Source of the DNA: Kiloniella litopenaei
GTDB taxonomy: Bacteria; Pseudomonadota; Alphaproteobacteria; Kiloniellales; Kiloniellaceae
Direction of reading: 5' to 3'
NCBI RefSeq assembly: GCF_000982415.1
Contig: NZ_LANI01000003.1
Span: forward strand, 1-64,000
Length of the DNA: 64,000 nt
Positions 9,225 through 17,927 of this stretch are shown here, in pieces. The stretch's first letter is position 1; each line of letters opens with the position of its first letter. The position numbers and the translations under genes are program-made. Under the pieces are notes generated by a model, which was not told where the DNA came from, made no database searches, and saw nothing but the letters and a program-made list of their open reading frames with translations.

Positions 9225-9938
9225 ATGGAATTTTATATCTTTCTTGTCATTGCCCTTGCCGGATCACTGATCTCTGCCATTTTTGGATTTGGCAGCGGAT
9301 TTATTGTTCTCACTCTTGGATCTCTGATACTTCCCATTAAAGATTGCATTGCCCTGACAACGCTTCTTTTCATGGCATCAACCTTCGTAAAAACAATTCT
9401 GTATCACCGCCATATACACTGGCGTCTTTCAGTGGTTATTGCCTTTGGAAGCATTCCTTTTGCATGGCTTGGGGCCGAGACACTAGCCACTATTGACCCG
9501 GAACCACTTCGTCCCCTTCTCGCCAGCTTTATCATTCTAAGCGTAATGATTAATTACCTTGGCCTGTTTTTACCTCTGCCTCAAAAAACATCGGTCGCGC
9601 TTATCATCTCCGCGTTTTATGGATATTTTTCAGGATTATTCAGCAGTGGAAACCCTATCAAAGCAATTGCCCTGGATCGAATGGGTTTTGAAAAACAGTC
9701 TTTTATCGGCGGAATGGCCGCAACAGCTCTGGGTGTAAACCTGATAAAACTAATCAGCTACTCGAACAATAACATACTTCGGCCAGAACACCATTCGACT
9801 GGGGTTATCCTGGTCCTAATCGCAATCGTTTCAGCTTTGGCAGGAAGAAGGGTGGTACAGAAAATTAATGACCAAAGATACAAAGGCTATCTATCAGTTG
9901 TTCTGATTTTCTCAGCAATAATCTTGCTATTTAAATAA
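9225..9938 (+). CDS. TSUP family (TauE/SafE-like) membrane permease
   Basis: 237 aa with about seven to eight hydrophobic segments. The N-terminal repeat begins IFGFGSGFIVLTLGSLILP and the second half has FYGYFSGLFSSGNPIKAIAL, both diagnostic of the TauE/SafE (sulfite exporter, TSUP) family of anion permeases. Members move sulfite, sulfoacetate, taurine-derived or other organic anions. Nothing nearby specifies the substrate. Length is slightly short but within the family range. A 12-bp perfect stem-loop follows at 9963-9990. Confidence 0.85.
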   Translation: MEFYIFLVIALAGSLISAIFGFGSGFIVLTLGSLILPIKDCIALTTLLFMASTFVKTILYHRHIHWRLSVVIAFGSIPFAWLGAETLATIDPEPLRPLLASFIILSVMINYLGLFLPLPQKTSVALIISAFYGYFSGLFSSGNPIKAIALDRMGFEKQSFIGGMAATALGVNLIKLISYSNNNILRPEHHSTGVILVLIAIVSALAGRRVVQKINDQRYKGYLSVVLIFSAIILLFK

Positions 9939-9962
9939 TAATTGCCATCCGTCTGAAAGCAC

Positions 9963-9990
9963 AAAACCCCAAGGTTTCCCTTGGGGTTTT
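9963..9990. terminator. Bidirectional terminator between TSUP gene and tRNA-Val
   Basis: Perfect 12-bp stem (AAAACCCCAAGG / CCTTGGGGTTTT) with loop TTTC. A's on the left and T's on the right let it serve both the plus-strand permease gene and the minus-strand tRNA. Confidence 0.9.
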
Positions 9991-9992
9991 CA

Positions 9993-10067
9993 TGGTGGGC
10001 GTAACTGGGATTGAACCAGTGACCCCTTCGATGTCAACGAAGTGCTCTCCCGCTGAGCTATACGCCC
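9993..10067 (-). tRNA. tRNA-Val(GAC)
   Basis: 75 nt including an encoded CCA end. On the minus strand: acceptor GGGCGTA pairs with TACGCCC, D-arm GCTC/GAGC, anticodon stem CTTCG/CGAAG with loop TTGACAT (anticodon GAC), T-arm ACTGG/CCAGT with loop TTCAATC. All stems are perfect. It reads GUC and probably GUU valine codons. Confidence 0.97.
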
Positions 10068-10165
10068 TATACCCAAAAAAACGCCATGTTTCGTCGCCTT
10101 GTTCGGTGAGACAGGGAAGTATCAAACTGCCATAACTTTGACAAGCCTTTTTGAAAAGTTTTCGC

Positions 10166-10522
10166 TCACAAAATAACTTTATTTACCTCATCAATCAGAT
10201 CCCTCAGGTGAAACGGCTTGGATAAGACTTTTTCACTTTTGAATGATGGGTCTTTTTCCTCCATCAAAATCCCTGAAAAACCCGTGATAAACATCACTTT
10301 AATATCTGGTTGATGAAATCGGGCGATCTTGGCCAATTCGAGTCCGCCCTTTTCCGGCATCACCACATCGGTCAAAACCAAATCAAACCGATGAAAAGAT
10401 AACGTTTCTTCCGCTTCCAGGCCATTCGCAGCAGATATCACATGATGACCAGCCCGCTCCAACGCACGGCACAGGTAAAAACGAAGGTTATCATCATCTT
10501 CTGCAAGAAGAATGTCAGCCAT
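10166..10522 (-). CDS. cpdR: CpdR-like single-domain response regulator
   Basis: 118 aa from the ATG at 10522 (an upstream TTG at 10543 would add 7 residues, but MADILLAEDDD is the family's usual beginning). It is a receiver domain only, with acidic pocket EDD (8-10), phospho-acceptor D52 in LTDVVMPEKGG, FITGF and the KVLSKPFHLRDLIDEVNK C-terminal helix that is characteristic of CpdR. In Caulobacter and rhizobia, unphosphorylated CpdR localises ClpXP and primes proteolysis of CtrA-pathway substrates; CckA-ChpT dephosphorylates or phosphorylates it. It is divergent from an N-formylglutamate amidohydrolase-like gene, an arrangement I recall from other alphaproteobacteria. Confidence 0.9.
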   Translation of the reverse strand: MADILLAEDDDNLRFYLCRALERAGHHVISAANGLEAEETLSFHRFDLVLTDVVMPEKGGLELAKIARFHQPDIKVMFITGFSGILMEEKDPSFKSEKVLSKPFHLRDLIDEVNKVIL

Positions 10523-10708
10523 CAGAAATGGTAAATCAATCAAATAAAGTTCAAAAAAACTCTCGACACTTCATCCTCATAGCATCAAGAATAGACTTAA
10601 GTTTATACAACAATTCACAGCCCACAATCAAAAGAGCGTTATGAGCACGATCCGTCACACGAATAATTCAACATACATGTTATTCAATGAGCCATTGACG
10701 ACGACATC

Positions 10709-11656
10709 ATGACTTACGACCCTAACGAAATGGCTGATAAAATCTCTACAAAGCAAGAAAACCTGGATCTGCATAGCGAGCATAGCTCGATTAGAGAAAC
10801 AGAATCCTATCGCTTGCATCTTCCAAAGCAACATTCCTTACCCGTGGTTTTATCATCACCACACAGCGGGAATCAGTATCCCGAATCATTTATTAAAGGC
10901 TCCAGACTGGATAGCCATAATCTAAGACGCTCTGAAGATTCTTTCGTTGATGAACTTTTCCAAAATGCGCCAAAACTAGGCGCGCCCCTACTCTGTGCAC
11001 TTTTCCCTCGTGCCTTTGTAGATGCAAATAGAGAACCCTTTGAACTTGATCCACATATGTTCGAAGACGAATTACCCAGCTATGTAAATACAAACTCTCC
11101 GCGGGTTGCCGTTGGTTTGGGAACGATAGCCCGCAACGTTACCAGCGAAACACAAATCTATAAAGACAAGCTAACCTTTGCCGAGGCCAAAGACCGAATT
11201 GAACGTTTTTATTGGCCCTACCATAAAGTACTACGTCAACTCGTTGATACAACAAAGCGCAAGTTCGGGTATTGCATTCTCATTGATTGCCACTCTATGC
11301 CCAAGCTTACAACCCATGCGAATACAATCGGGTCCAGGCCATCACCAGTCCATTTTGTACTTGGGGATCGCTTTGGTAAAGCCGGGTCGAGAGTAATCAC
11401 GAAAACAGTTGAGGATATTTTAGAACAGAATGCCTATCGCGTTCTCAATAACAATCCTTATCCCGGGGGGTTTATCACCCAACATTACGGTGAACCCGCC
11501 CTTGGTATTAACTGCCTTCAAATAGAGATATCCCGAACCCTCTATATGGATGAAGACAAGATTGAGCGCAGACCAGATTTTGATGATATTGCCTCGTTAA
11601 TGGACGACCTTATCATTGCTGTTGGGGCGATCAAACAAAACGAACTTGATTATTAG
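10709..11656 (+). CDS. N-formylglutamate amidohydrolase family protein
   Basis: 315 aa. It carries the FGase-family metal-site motifs VVLSSPHSGNQYP (about residue 50), ILIDCHSMP and a late Q-E-I-S-R segment (CLQIEISRTLYMDE). The fold is a zinc-dependent hydrolase that releases formate from N-formyl amino acids. Here there are no hut histidine-degradation genes nearby, so the true substrate may differ. The first 30 residues look non-conserved, so an internal start such as the Met at residue 8 is possible. Divergent from cpdR with 186 bp between start codons. Confidence 0.82.
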   Translation: MTYDPNEMADKISTKQENLDLHSEHSSIRETESYRLHLPKQHSLPVVLSSPHSGNQYPESFIKGSRLDSHNLRRSEDSFVDELFQNAPKLGAPLLCALFPRAFVDANREPFELDPHMFEDELPSYVNTNSPRVAVGLGTIARNVTSETQIYKDKLTFAEAKDRIERFYWPYHKVLRQLVDTTKRKFGYCILIDCHSMPKLTTHANTIGSRPSPVHFVLGDRFGKAGSRVITKTVEDILEQNAYRVLNNNPYPGGFITQHYGEPALGINCLQIEISRTLYMDEDKIERRPDFDDIASLMDDLIIAVGAIKQNELDY

Positions 11657-12043
11657 TATAACCTGATCTGTACCGTTGAAAAAAAGCCTGGCGCCCCGTA
11701 CATCTGACCATTCCCGTGCATCTGACCTTTTAAAAAATTATATCAGCTGCGGAAAAGTTGCTCAGGTAAATTTTGCCGATCTCTATATCTGCTCGTTTGT
11801 ACTCTATTTAAGAGACACCCAAGAGAGGCTCACACAAAACACCCCGAGCAGAGTTCACAACACCGCAATTAAATTATTGTTATAAAACAAATAAACATTT
11901 CACTTTGAACTATTTTCACGCTCAAAAAGCCTGCTTTTCTTATTAAAAAACAACCCCAAGAACAAAACCTCTATCAGATGGGACGGAACTGGCCTCAAAC
12001 TTGCTTATTATAATTTCAAGAGAAATGGAAACTGGAGGAGAAA
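11657..12043. other. Intergenic region, 387 bp, with promoter for the 57-aa gene
   Basis: AT-rich. The only supported elements lie at its right end: a TATAAT hexamer and a sigma-54-like motif just before the 57-aa ORF. A 69-codon frame at 11676 starts with TTG, lacks a ribosome-binding site and is not credible. Confidence 0.5.
11990..12014 (+). promoter_or_regulatory. Candidate promoter: sigma-54-like -24/-12 overlapping a sigma-70 -10
   Basis: TGGCCTCAAACTTGCTT (11990-12006) has GG and GC at the exact -24/-12 spacing and TTGC at -12, but CTC in place of the usual ACG. A perfect TATAAT lies at 12009-12014 without a good -35. Either could drive the 57-aa ORF starting at 12044. Which is used cannot be told from sequence. 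Confidence 0.35.
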
Positions 12044-12217
12044 ATGTTCGATCATGAAAGACGTCAGGATTTTCTAATTCGTAAAAACCATGAGCCAGTC
12101 AAAATTTTGGCTATCAAAGAAGAAAACGTCAGTAAATTTATCAAACGTGTAACCCGTAAATTCCCAAACGAACGTTGGGAAATTTTACCCAGAATGCTTC
12201 CGATTCAAACGGATTAA
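12044..12217 (+). CDS. Small hypothetical protein, 57 aa
   Basis: Short ORF preceded by a strong CTGGAGGAG ribosome-binding site 6 to 7 nt before the ATG, and by a promoter-like element. The product is hydrophilic and charged, beginning MFDHERRQDFLIRKNHEPVK and ending LPRMLPIQTD, with a predicted helix rich in Lys, Arg and Glu in the middle. It has no signal peptide, cysteines or membrane segment. It lies 80 bp ahead of the lytic transglycosylase and is probably co-transcribed with it. I do not recognise the family. Confidence 0.6.
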   Translation: MFDHERRQDFLIRKNHEPVKILAIKEENVSKFIKRVTRKFPNERWEILPRMLPIQTD

Positions 12218-12297
12218 CAAACGAACCATGGGAAGACTGTGGATACCAGTCACTCTCTGAACAAAAAAGACGCAAAAAAGGAAAGGAGCAAAAGATT

Positions 12298-13254
12298 ATG
12301 CCATGTAATTTATCGCATTCGCTTGTATTGGCCGTTGGTATTTTTTTATCAACCAGCGCTTTTGCTCAATCCCTGAGTGCAAAAAACAATAACGATGTTT
12401 GTGCAGACATCATCACAGAAACCGAGATTGAGAAAAAAATCCCGCTGCATTTACTACGTGCCATCTCGCTTGTTGAATCAGGCAAATGGGATAAAGAAAA
12501 AGGCAGTAGAGTAGCATGGCCCTGGACAGTAATGGCCGAAGGAAAAGGCCGATATCTTCCGACAAAACAGGCTGCGATTGCTGAGGTCAAGAAACTGAAA
12601 GCGAAAGGTGTCAAAAATATTGATGTTGGTTGCATGCAGGTTAATTTGTATCACCACGCCAAAGCATTCAAATCCTTGGAAGCTGCTTTTGACCCACGCA
12701 CAAACGTTGCCTATGCGGCCAAATTTTTAGTTGAACTACGTGGGAAGTCCCCGTCATGGACATCAGCAGTCGGCAGATATCATTCTTATAACCAAAAGTT
12801 CAGCACCCCCTATCGCCGCAAGGTACTTACCGCTTGGCGTGACGAAAAACATCGGATCAACAAAGAGCTACGTCTTGCCGCGCTTGAGAAAAGAGCCAAG
12901 CAAAAGATCGCCAGAGAGCAAAAGAAAAATAAGGATCAGGCTAAAAGTCACGCCAGAAACCCTGGGGGCGTTGAAGTAACACATCTAAAACCAGAAGGCA
13001 CAGCATCAACAATTGATGCTGATTTTCCGCAATCAAGCCCTCGTAAAAAAACCAGCTCGTCAACGCTTCCCCCTGCCCGGACAGTACAAAAAGCAGCTAT
13101 AGCCGGGACATCCGAGAAAAGATCGGCTTCGCCCGTTACCCCCCCCGTTTTCACCGAAGCCCAAATAGCAACGGGCAAAATTACGAAAACAAAAATTACA
13201 GGACGTTCGATTGCCACAAGGATTCTTTTTGAAAAATTTGAAGCAAATTCCTAG
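12298..13254 (+). CDS. Secreted lytic transglycosylase (SLT domain)
   Basis: 318 aa from ATG 12298, chosen because AAAGGAG stands 7 nt before it and because it starts a clean signal peptide (MPCNLSHSLVLAVGIFLSTS then AFAQ-S). The longer open frame upstream overlaps the 57-aa gene. The mature N-terminus has the goose-lysozyme-like transglycosylase fold: LLRAISLVESGKW with the catalytic Glu, then NIDVGCMQVNLYHH and VGRYHSYN. The C-terminal half is low-complexity, Lys/Ala/Ser/Pro-rich and without a recognised domain. It would cleave peptidoglycan in the periplasm. Confidence 0.9.
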   Translation: MPCNLSHSLVLAVGIFLSTSAFAQSLSAKNNNDVCADIITETEIEKKIPLHLLRAISLVESGKWDKEKGSRVAWPWTVMAEGKGRYLPTKQAAIAEVKKLKAKGVKNIDVGCMQVNLYHHAKAFKSLEAAFDPRTNVAYAAKFLVELRGKSPSWTSAVGRYHSYNQKFSTPYRRKVLTAWRDEKHRINKELRLAALEKRAKQKIAREQKKNKDQAKSHARNPGGVEVTHLKPEGTASTIDADFPQSSPRKKTSSSTLPPARTVQKAAIAGTSEKRSASPVTPPVFTEAQIATGKITKTKITGRSIATRILFEKFEANS

Positions 13255-13341
13255 AAACCGTGCCAAATTTTACGACTTTGAAAACATCTGATTCAATCAA
13301 TTGACATGTCATGTTCTTGTAAAGTAGCTTTACTTTGAAAT

Positions 13342-13530
13342 CGCGAGGTTCCCCCTGTGGGATGAAAAGGGAATTTGGTGAAGGCATATGGTATCTTTCC
13401 ATATGACTAAATCCAAAGCTGCCCCCGCAACTGTAAGTGATGAGATATCATCTTGTGACCCACTGGCCTTATAACAGGCCGGGAAGGAAAGATAGATATT
13501 TATGATCCACGAGCCAGGAGACCTGCCATC
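13342..13530 (+). ncRNA. Cobalamin (B12) riboswitch
   Basis: Recognisable elements in order: GAGGTTCCCCC at the 5' side, AAAAGGGAA (13375-13383), the conserved core GCTGCCCCCGCAACTGTAAG (13419-13438), CCACTGG, GGGAAGG, and the B12 box GAGCCAGGAGACCTGCC (13511-13527). Such elements lower expression of downstream genes when adenosylcobalamin is bound. The next gene starts at 13580 behind a strong CGGAGGAG, so control of translation initiation is plausible; I see no clear terminator in the 50 nt between. Confidence 0.93.
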
Positions 13531-13579
13531 GCATTTATCAACCATTATCCCGGGCGGGGTGCACCGGAGGAGAAATGCT

Positions 13580-13924
13580 ATGACGAGTCACGCTTCCACA
13601 CTATCGTTCGCTTCTGCGACAACTCCTTCTAATTCAACAAATGATCCTAAATCCATTATCCATCAAATGCTTATGATGGATGAGGAAACAGCGACACCGC
13701 CAGAAGACATTATTCTGGCCTGGGTATTGAGTCTTCCCAACGAACTAGACCCCGCTTTGGCAGCTACACAACTATTGTCGCAGTATGAAGGCCTTGTCGA
13801 TCAAACGAACCAAAGCACAGTTAAAACCATAATGTTTTTGAAACAAACAGCCGAATTTCCCAGATCTCGCTTGGCAAACTCTCCGCGTCGGGGATCGCGA
13901 TGCAGACGCAAATTGCATTCCTAA
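13580..13924 (+). CDS. Small unknown protein under the cobalamin riboswitch
   Basis: 114 aa from ATG 13580, 7 nt after CGGAGGAG; upstream in-frame codons fall inside the riboswitch and are not used. The first 25 residues are Ser/Thr-rich and look disordered. The middle (PPEDIILAWVLSLPNELDPA, then AATQLLSQYEGL) is predicted to be helical, and the tail is basic (SPRRGSRCRRK). There are no transmembrane helices, metal motif or signal peptide, so it is not a B12 transporter or CbtA/CbtB. I recognise no function. The riboswitch implies a role in B12 uptake, synthesis or a B12-independent substitute, or regulation of one. Confidence 0.7.
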   Translation: MTSHASTLSFASATTPSNSTNDPKSIIHQMLMMDEETATPPEDIILAWVLSLPNELDPALAATQLLSQYEGLVDQTNQSTVKTIMFLKQTAEFPRSRLANSPRRGSRCRRKLHS

Positions 13925-14050
13925 CACTTTGCTGTGGCTCGCAAAGAGGCGCCATTTTCAAAACGTGCCCTAGCTTTAAACATCAGCGTCCAGGTTTTTT
14001 ATCGGATGTAAATAACCAGTGTAAAAAATAAAGCTGCGATAACAGGAAAT

Positions 14051-14081
14051 CATGGGATATAAGTCAGTTTGATATCCCATG
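14051..14081. repeat. 10-bp perfect inverted repeat upstream of the MATE gene
   Basis: CATGGGATAT (14051-14060) and ATATCCCATG (14072-14081), 11-nt spacer. No T-tract follows, so it is not an obvious terminator. It sits 25 bp before the TTG start of the transporter and could be an operator or an mRNA leader hairpin. Confidence 0.6.
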
Positions 14082-14106
14082 CCCCTTTCCTAAAAGTACT
14101 GAACTG

Positions 14107-15429
14107 TTGATCAAGCTGCCTTCTCATTACACACACATTCTGGCTTTAGCGTTCCCGCTAATCCTATCAAACCTTACTGTTCCGTTGTTGGGGGCAGTTG
14201 ACACCGCAGTTGTTGGGCACTTGCCAGATCCAGCCTACATCGGGGGCGTTGCTGTCGGTGGAACTATATTTAGCTTCCTATTTTGGGGATTTGGTTTCTT
14301 GAAGATGGGGACGGTTGGCTTTACCTCCCAGGCCTTTGGAGCCAAAAACCTGCCCGAGCAGCAAGCTAGTTTTTTGCGTCCGATGCTGCTCGCATTGTTC
14401 TTCGGATTTTTGCTCATCCTTTTGCAAGGGCCTTTATTACAGCTATGCATCCATTTGATTGATGGCAGTGCAGAAGTTCAACAATTGGCATTACAATACA
14501 GTACTATACGTATATGGAGTGCGCCGATTGCCCTGTCCAACTATGTCATAATCGGTTGGCTTATTGGTAAGGGGGAACCAAAGCTAACCTTTATCCTACA
14601 GGTAATAATTAATTCTGTGAACATTCTGCTGGATCTGATTTTTGTCATCCAGTTTGAATGGGGGGTAGAGGGGGTTTCTCTTGCAACAGTGATTGCAGAG
14701 GTTGTTGGCTTTGCCGTCGGCCTGTGGATCATTCTCAAAAAATCCAACTTCTTTTCGAACAAGATTGATTGGCAGAATGTCTGGCTTCGGTCCCATATCC
14801 TTGCCTTGTTCACCGTGAACCGGGATATTTTCATTCGAACCCTGTGTCTTATCTTTTCTTTTGCTTATTTCACACGGCTTGGAGCAGGCATGGGGGATGA
14901 GATCCTGGCCGCCAATGCTGTATTGATGCATTTTCTCTATTTTTCGGCATATGGATTAGATGGTTTTGCTCATGCCGCAGAAATAACAACCGGGCATGCA
15001 AAGGGTCGAAACGACAACATCGAATTCAAAAACGCAGTTAAAGCCAGTAGTGTCATGGCATTCCTGACATCCATTATTTTCGTAGCAGTCTTTTACCTGT
15101 TTGGGCAGTTAATAGTTGGATTGTTTACGGATATTCCAAGCGTCCAATCAACCGCGTCTGAATTTATTTACTGGCCAATTATAATGCCTCTTCTTAGCGT
15201 GGCAGGATTTCAGTTTGACGGTATATTTATCGGCACGACAAGAACTGCTGACTTGCGAAATGCCATGATACAATCACTGTTCATTTTCCTGTTAAGTGCA
15301 TGGCTTTTTGTTCCCTTGTGGGGGAATCACGGGCTGTGGCTCGCCATGGCTATATATATGGCAACTCGTGGCTTAACGCTGCTCAGATATTACCCAGGTC
15401 TTTTAAAATCCATAGGGCAAAATCCATAA
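14107..15429 (+). CDS. MATE family efflux transporter (DinF-like)
   Basis: 440 aa with about 12 hydrophobic segments in two halves. The first contains PLLGAVDTAVVGHLPDPAYI and VAVGGTIFSFLFWGFGFLKM, classic for the DinF/NorM branch of the MATE superfamily, which exports cationic drugs or metabolites using Na+ or H+ gradients. The start is TTG; no in-frame ATG lies nearby and the protein begins in register with homologues. It follows the riboswitch-linked gene by 182 bp and has its own inverted repeat, so co-transcription is uncertain. Confidence 0.88.
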   Translation: MIKLPSHYTHILALAFPLILSNLTVPLLGAVDTAVVGHLPDPAYIGGVAVGGTIFSFLFWGFGFLKMGTVGFTSQAFGAKNLPEQQASFLRPMLLALFFGFLLILLQGPLLQLCIHLIDGSAEVQQLALQYSTIRIWSAPIALSNYVIIGWLIGKGEPKLTFILQVIINSVNILLDLIFVIQFEWGVEGVSLATVIAEVVGFAVGLWIILKKSNFFSNKIDWQNVWLRSHILALFTVNRDIFIRTLCLIFSFAYFTRLGAGMGDEILAANAVLMHFLYFSAYGLDGFAHAAEITTGHAKGRNDNIEFKNAVKASSVMAFLTSIIFVAVFYLFGQLIVGLFTDIPSVQSTASEFIYWPIIMPLLSVAGFQFDGIFIGTTRTADLRNAMIQSLFIFLLSAWLFVPLWGNHGLWLAMAIYMATRGLTLLRYYPGLLKSIGQNP

Positions 15430-15547
15430 GGATAAAACGCAAAAAAAGCCCCCACTGAGAAAGCATACGAATATGCGTAAATCAGCGGGAACCTATTAAC
15501 ATACTGCAATAATATCTATTAAAAAGCAGCCCTAAGTGTGCTCTTTC

Positions 15548-17125
15548 CTATTCGCCCTTTTGCGGAAGAGATACAATTATAGACAGGCCGCCATCCTGGC
15601 GATTTTCAGCCCTGACATATCCACCGATTGCCTCCACGTTTCTGCGGACAATCCAAAGACCGATCCCCATATGATTAGAAGAGCTAGCCGTAACAACCTG
15701 ATCCATATCACCAGCACAGTCCTGATGACCTTTTTTCGGGCGATAGGATACGTACCTTTCGAAAATACGTTCTAGTTCACTCTCTGGTACACCAGGGCCA
15801 CGATCCCGCACAGCTAATTCAGCCGTCTTCTTTCCATTGATCAAATCAACTGTCACTGTTGTTCCGCGCGGGGAAACCTCTAGAGCGTTATCAATAATAT
15901 TTTCTAGAATTGTTTCCAGCATATCTTCGCCGGCAAGCACCGATATCTCATGATCAATAGAACTTTGTAGAATAACACCCTGCTGAGAAAAGCTAACGTT
16001 ATAGGCCTCTAACATACGCAAAAGAAGCGCGGACAGATCAATATTTTCCCGGGGTGGGTTCAGAAGCTCTGCAGACGTATGTTCCAGGTGCCGCGCAGTG
16101 GAAACAAGATTTTCCAGACGATCAAGAGCTTCCTCTACGACCTGCAGGGCACGGCGGCCCCTTTTATTTTCATTCTCAACCGTCTTGTTTAACGGTTCAA
16201 GAGCTTGCCTGATAATCGCCAATGGCGTCTTGAAAGCATGGGCATTGTCTTCTGCAGCCCGACGAATTGAATCTGATGATTCACGCAAAGTATGCGTCAT
16301 CCGATCAAATTCATGAGCAACAGGTTCCAGCTCGGGGACCTTATTGCTCATCATAAAGCTGCTTTTATCCACACTGCCTTCACGGATCCCGCGCGCAAGA
16401 TCGCGAAACCGCATCAAATCTCGCCACACTGTGAAGACCAGAATGGTTAGAATAAGCGCCATGCCAAGATAAATAGCCGCTGCAATCTGAACCTCAAGCG
16501 TTTTCCAATAGGGTTGCCCTATGGAAGAGCCGAGGAAAACCTCTGCTGATTGTGTTGCAATAACCGCCCAACATCCTGCATCGGTTCTAATGGCAGTCAT
16601 AGAGGTCAGCAGTTCTTCGATACCACTGGGTCGTAAATGCCGAATTGCCATTGGCCGTTCAATCAAACAGCTGGCCGTCAAGTTATCAAAAACGCCCTGA
16701 GCAACCAGTGTTTCACGTTCTTTACGCAGCTCGTCTGCCGAAAGCCGTGGTTCGGAAGCAACAAAGAAAACTCCTTGCACCCCCTCTTCCCCAGCAGGCC
16801 GAAATAGAACTTTAATTCCATTACCCTTGGTCGCGATGCGCTCAATCTCTTCCGGTAGATCCAGCAAAATCGACGGATCTGCACTTTCGAGCATGGGCCG
16901 CAGGCTTTCAGCCATAAGCCGTCCCTGTTCACGCACAGCTGTCAAAACAATATTCTGACGGTCTAAATCAGCCTGCCGAAACTCTTGATACAAGAGGGCG
17001 GGAACAGCTAAAAACACTAAAAGCATGATAACAAACTTTGCAAACAAAGAGTGCGTCGCCCGGCTCAAGCCTGAACGACGGACTTGTTGTTCACTTTCGT
17101 TTATCATCACGCTTTGGTGCTTCAC
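15548..17125 (-). CDS. Membrane sensor histidine kinase
   Basis: 525 aa. An N-terminal membrane helix (about 30-48) and a second (about 230-250) bracket a periplasmic sensor of about 180 residues. Then come a HAMP-like region, a dimerisation domain with the phospho-acceptor His in DNAHAFKTPLAIIRQALEPL, and a HATPase with N box (ENIIDNALEVSP), DRGPGVPE and GIGLWIV. The sensor is exported but not a known ligand domain. The start is GTG at 17125 with AAGG upstream; ATG at 17107 is the alternative. It lies 19 bp downstream of its response regulator. Confidence 0.9.
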   Translation of the reverse strand: MKHQSVMINESEQQVRRSGLSRATHSLFAKFVIMLLVFLAVPALLYQEFRQADLDRQNIVLTAVREQGRLMAESLRPMLESADPSILLDLPEEIERIATKGNGIKVLFRPAGEEGVQGVFFVASEPRLSADELRKERETLVAQGVFDNLTASCLIERPMAIRHLRPSGIEELLTSMTAIRTDAGCWAVIATQSAEVFLGSSIGQPYWKTLEVQIAAAIYLGMALILTILVFTVWRDLMRFRDLARGIREGSVDKSSFMMSNKVPELEPVAHEFDRMTHTLRESSDSIRRAAEDNAHAFKTPLAIIRQALEPLNKTVENENKRGRRALQVVEEALDRLENLVSTARHLEHTSAELLNPPRENIDLSALLLRMLEAYNVSFSQQGVILQSSIDHEISVLAGEDMLETILENIIDNALEVSPRGTTVTVDLINGKKTAELAVRDRGPGVPESELERIFERYVSYRPKKGHQDCAGDMDQVVTASSSNHMGIGLWIVRRNVEAIGGYVRAENRQDGGLSIIVSLPQKGE

Positions 17126-17144
17126 GATCTAGCCTTTAAACCAG

Positions 17145-17927
17145 TTAAGCCGTGCCTGACGGGCCATCGTTCCGCCAGCGATAACCAAATCCGGGATAAT
17201 TTTCTATGTGCTCAAAGCTATCATCAATTTCACGGAATTTTTTGCGTATGCGCTTAATAAATGAACGAACGTTTGCTTTGTATCCATCCGTTCCGTAGCC
17301 AGCCACGAAATCTTTACCATGTACCAAATCATAGATCTGTCGATAACTGACATCATTGCCAATCCCTGTTGCCAGGAAACAAACAATCGCAAACTCGGTT
17401 AAGGTCAAGTCCAGTTGCTCACCTTTCCAATAGGCGCGCATAATATCTTCACGAATTTCAAGATCCCCAATACGAGAAGAGAGTGGGTTTCCTGAATCTT
17501 TTTCTTCTTCCTGCGAAGATGAACCACCCTTGGTACCCTCGGCGATTAAGCGCAAACGCTGTAAGATAATAGGCAGACGTCTTGATTTATCAATAAAATC
17601 AACTGCCCCCCAACGAAGAGCAGCCTCTTCATAGATTTCATCACTTAACATGGTTAGAAAAATAACAGGATTATTCATCCGGGCTTCCCGCAGCCGTCTT
17701 AGAACTGCCAAACCATCTAACCCCGGCATACGCCAATCCAAAAGAATGGGATCAAGTGACGGTTCATTCAACAAATAGCTCAAAACATCAGCGCCATTGT
17801 CAAAATCAATTACGTTAAACCCTTCTTCCGATAGGTTTAACCCCAGTGATTCCCGGAAAAGATCGTCATCATCAACCAAAATAACGCGCGGACTTGCTGT
17901 TTCAACCATTGTCGTCGCTGCCATCAT
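17145..17927 (-). CDS. OmpR-family response regulator
   Basis: 260 aa. Receiver domain: VDDDDLFRESLG acidic pocket, LLDWRMPGLDGLAVLRRL with the acceptor Asp, FLTML, and a Lys in DKSRRLPI that replaces the usual KPF segment. The C-terminal winged helix begins LDLTLTEFAIVCFLA and ends FGYRW. The GAGG-type ribosome site (AGGAGATAAAA) fits ATG 17927. It is paired with the downstream histidine kinase and is ChvI-like in general layout, but the sensor is not ChvG, so the regulon is unknown. Confidence 0.9.
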   Translation of the reverse strand: MMAATTMVETASPRVILVDDDDLFRESLGLNLSEEGFNVIDFDNGADVLSYLLNEPSLDPILLDWRMPGLDGLAVLRRLREARMNNPVIFLTMLSDEIYEEAALRWGAVDFIDKSRRLPIILQRLRLIAEGTKGGSSSQEEEKDSGNPLSSRIGDLEIREDIMRAYWKGEQLDLTLTEFAIVCFLATGIGNDVSYRQIYDLVHGKDFVAGYGTDGYKANVRSFIKRIRKKFREIDDSFEHIENYPGFGYRWRNDGPSGTA

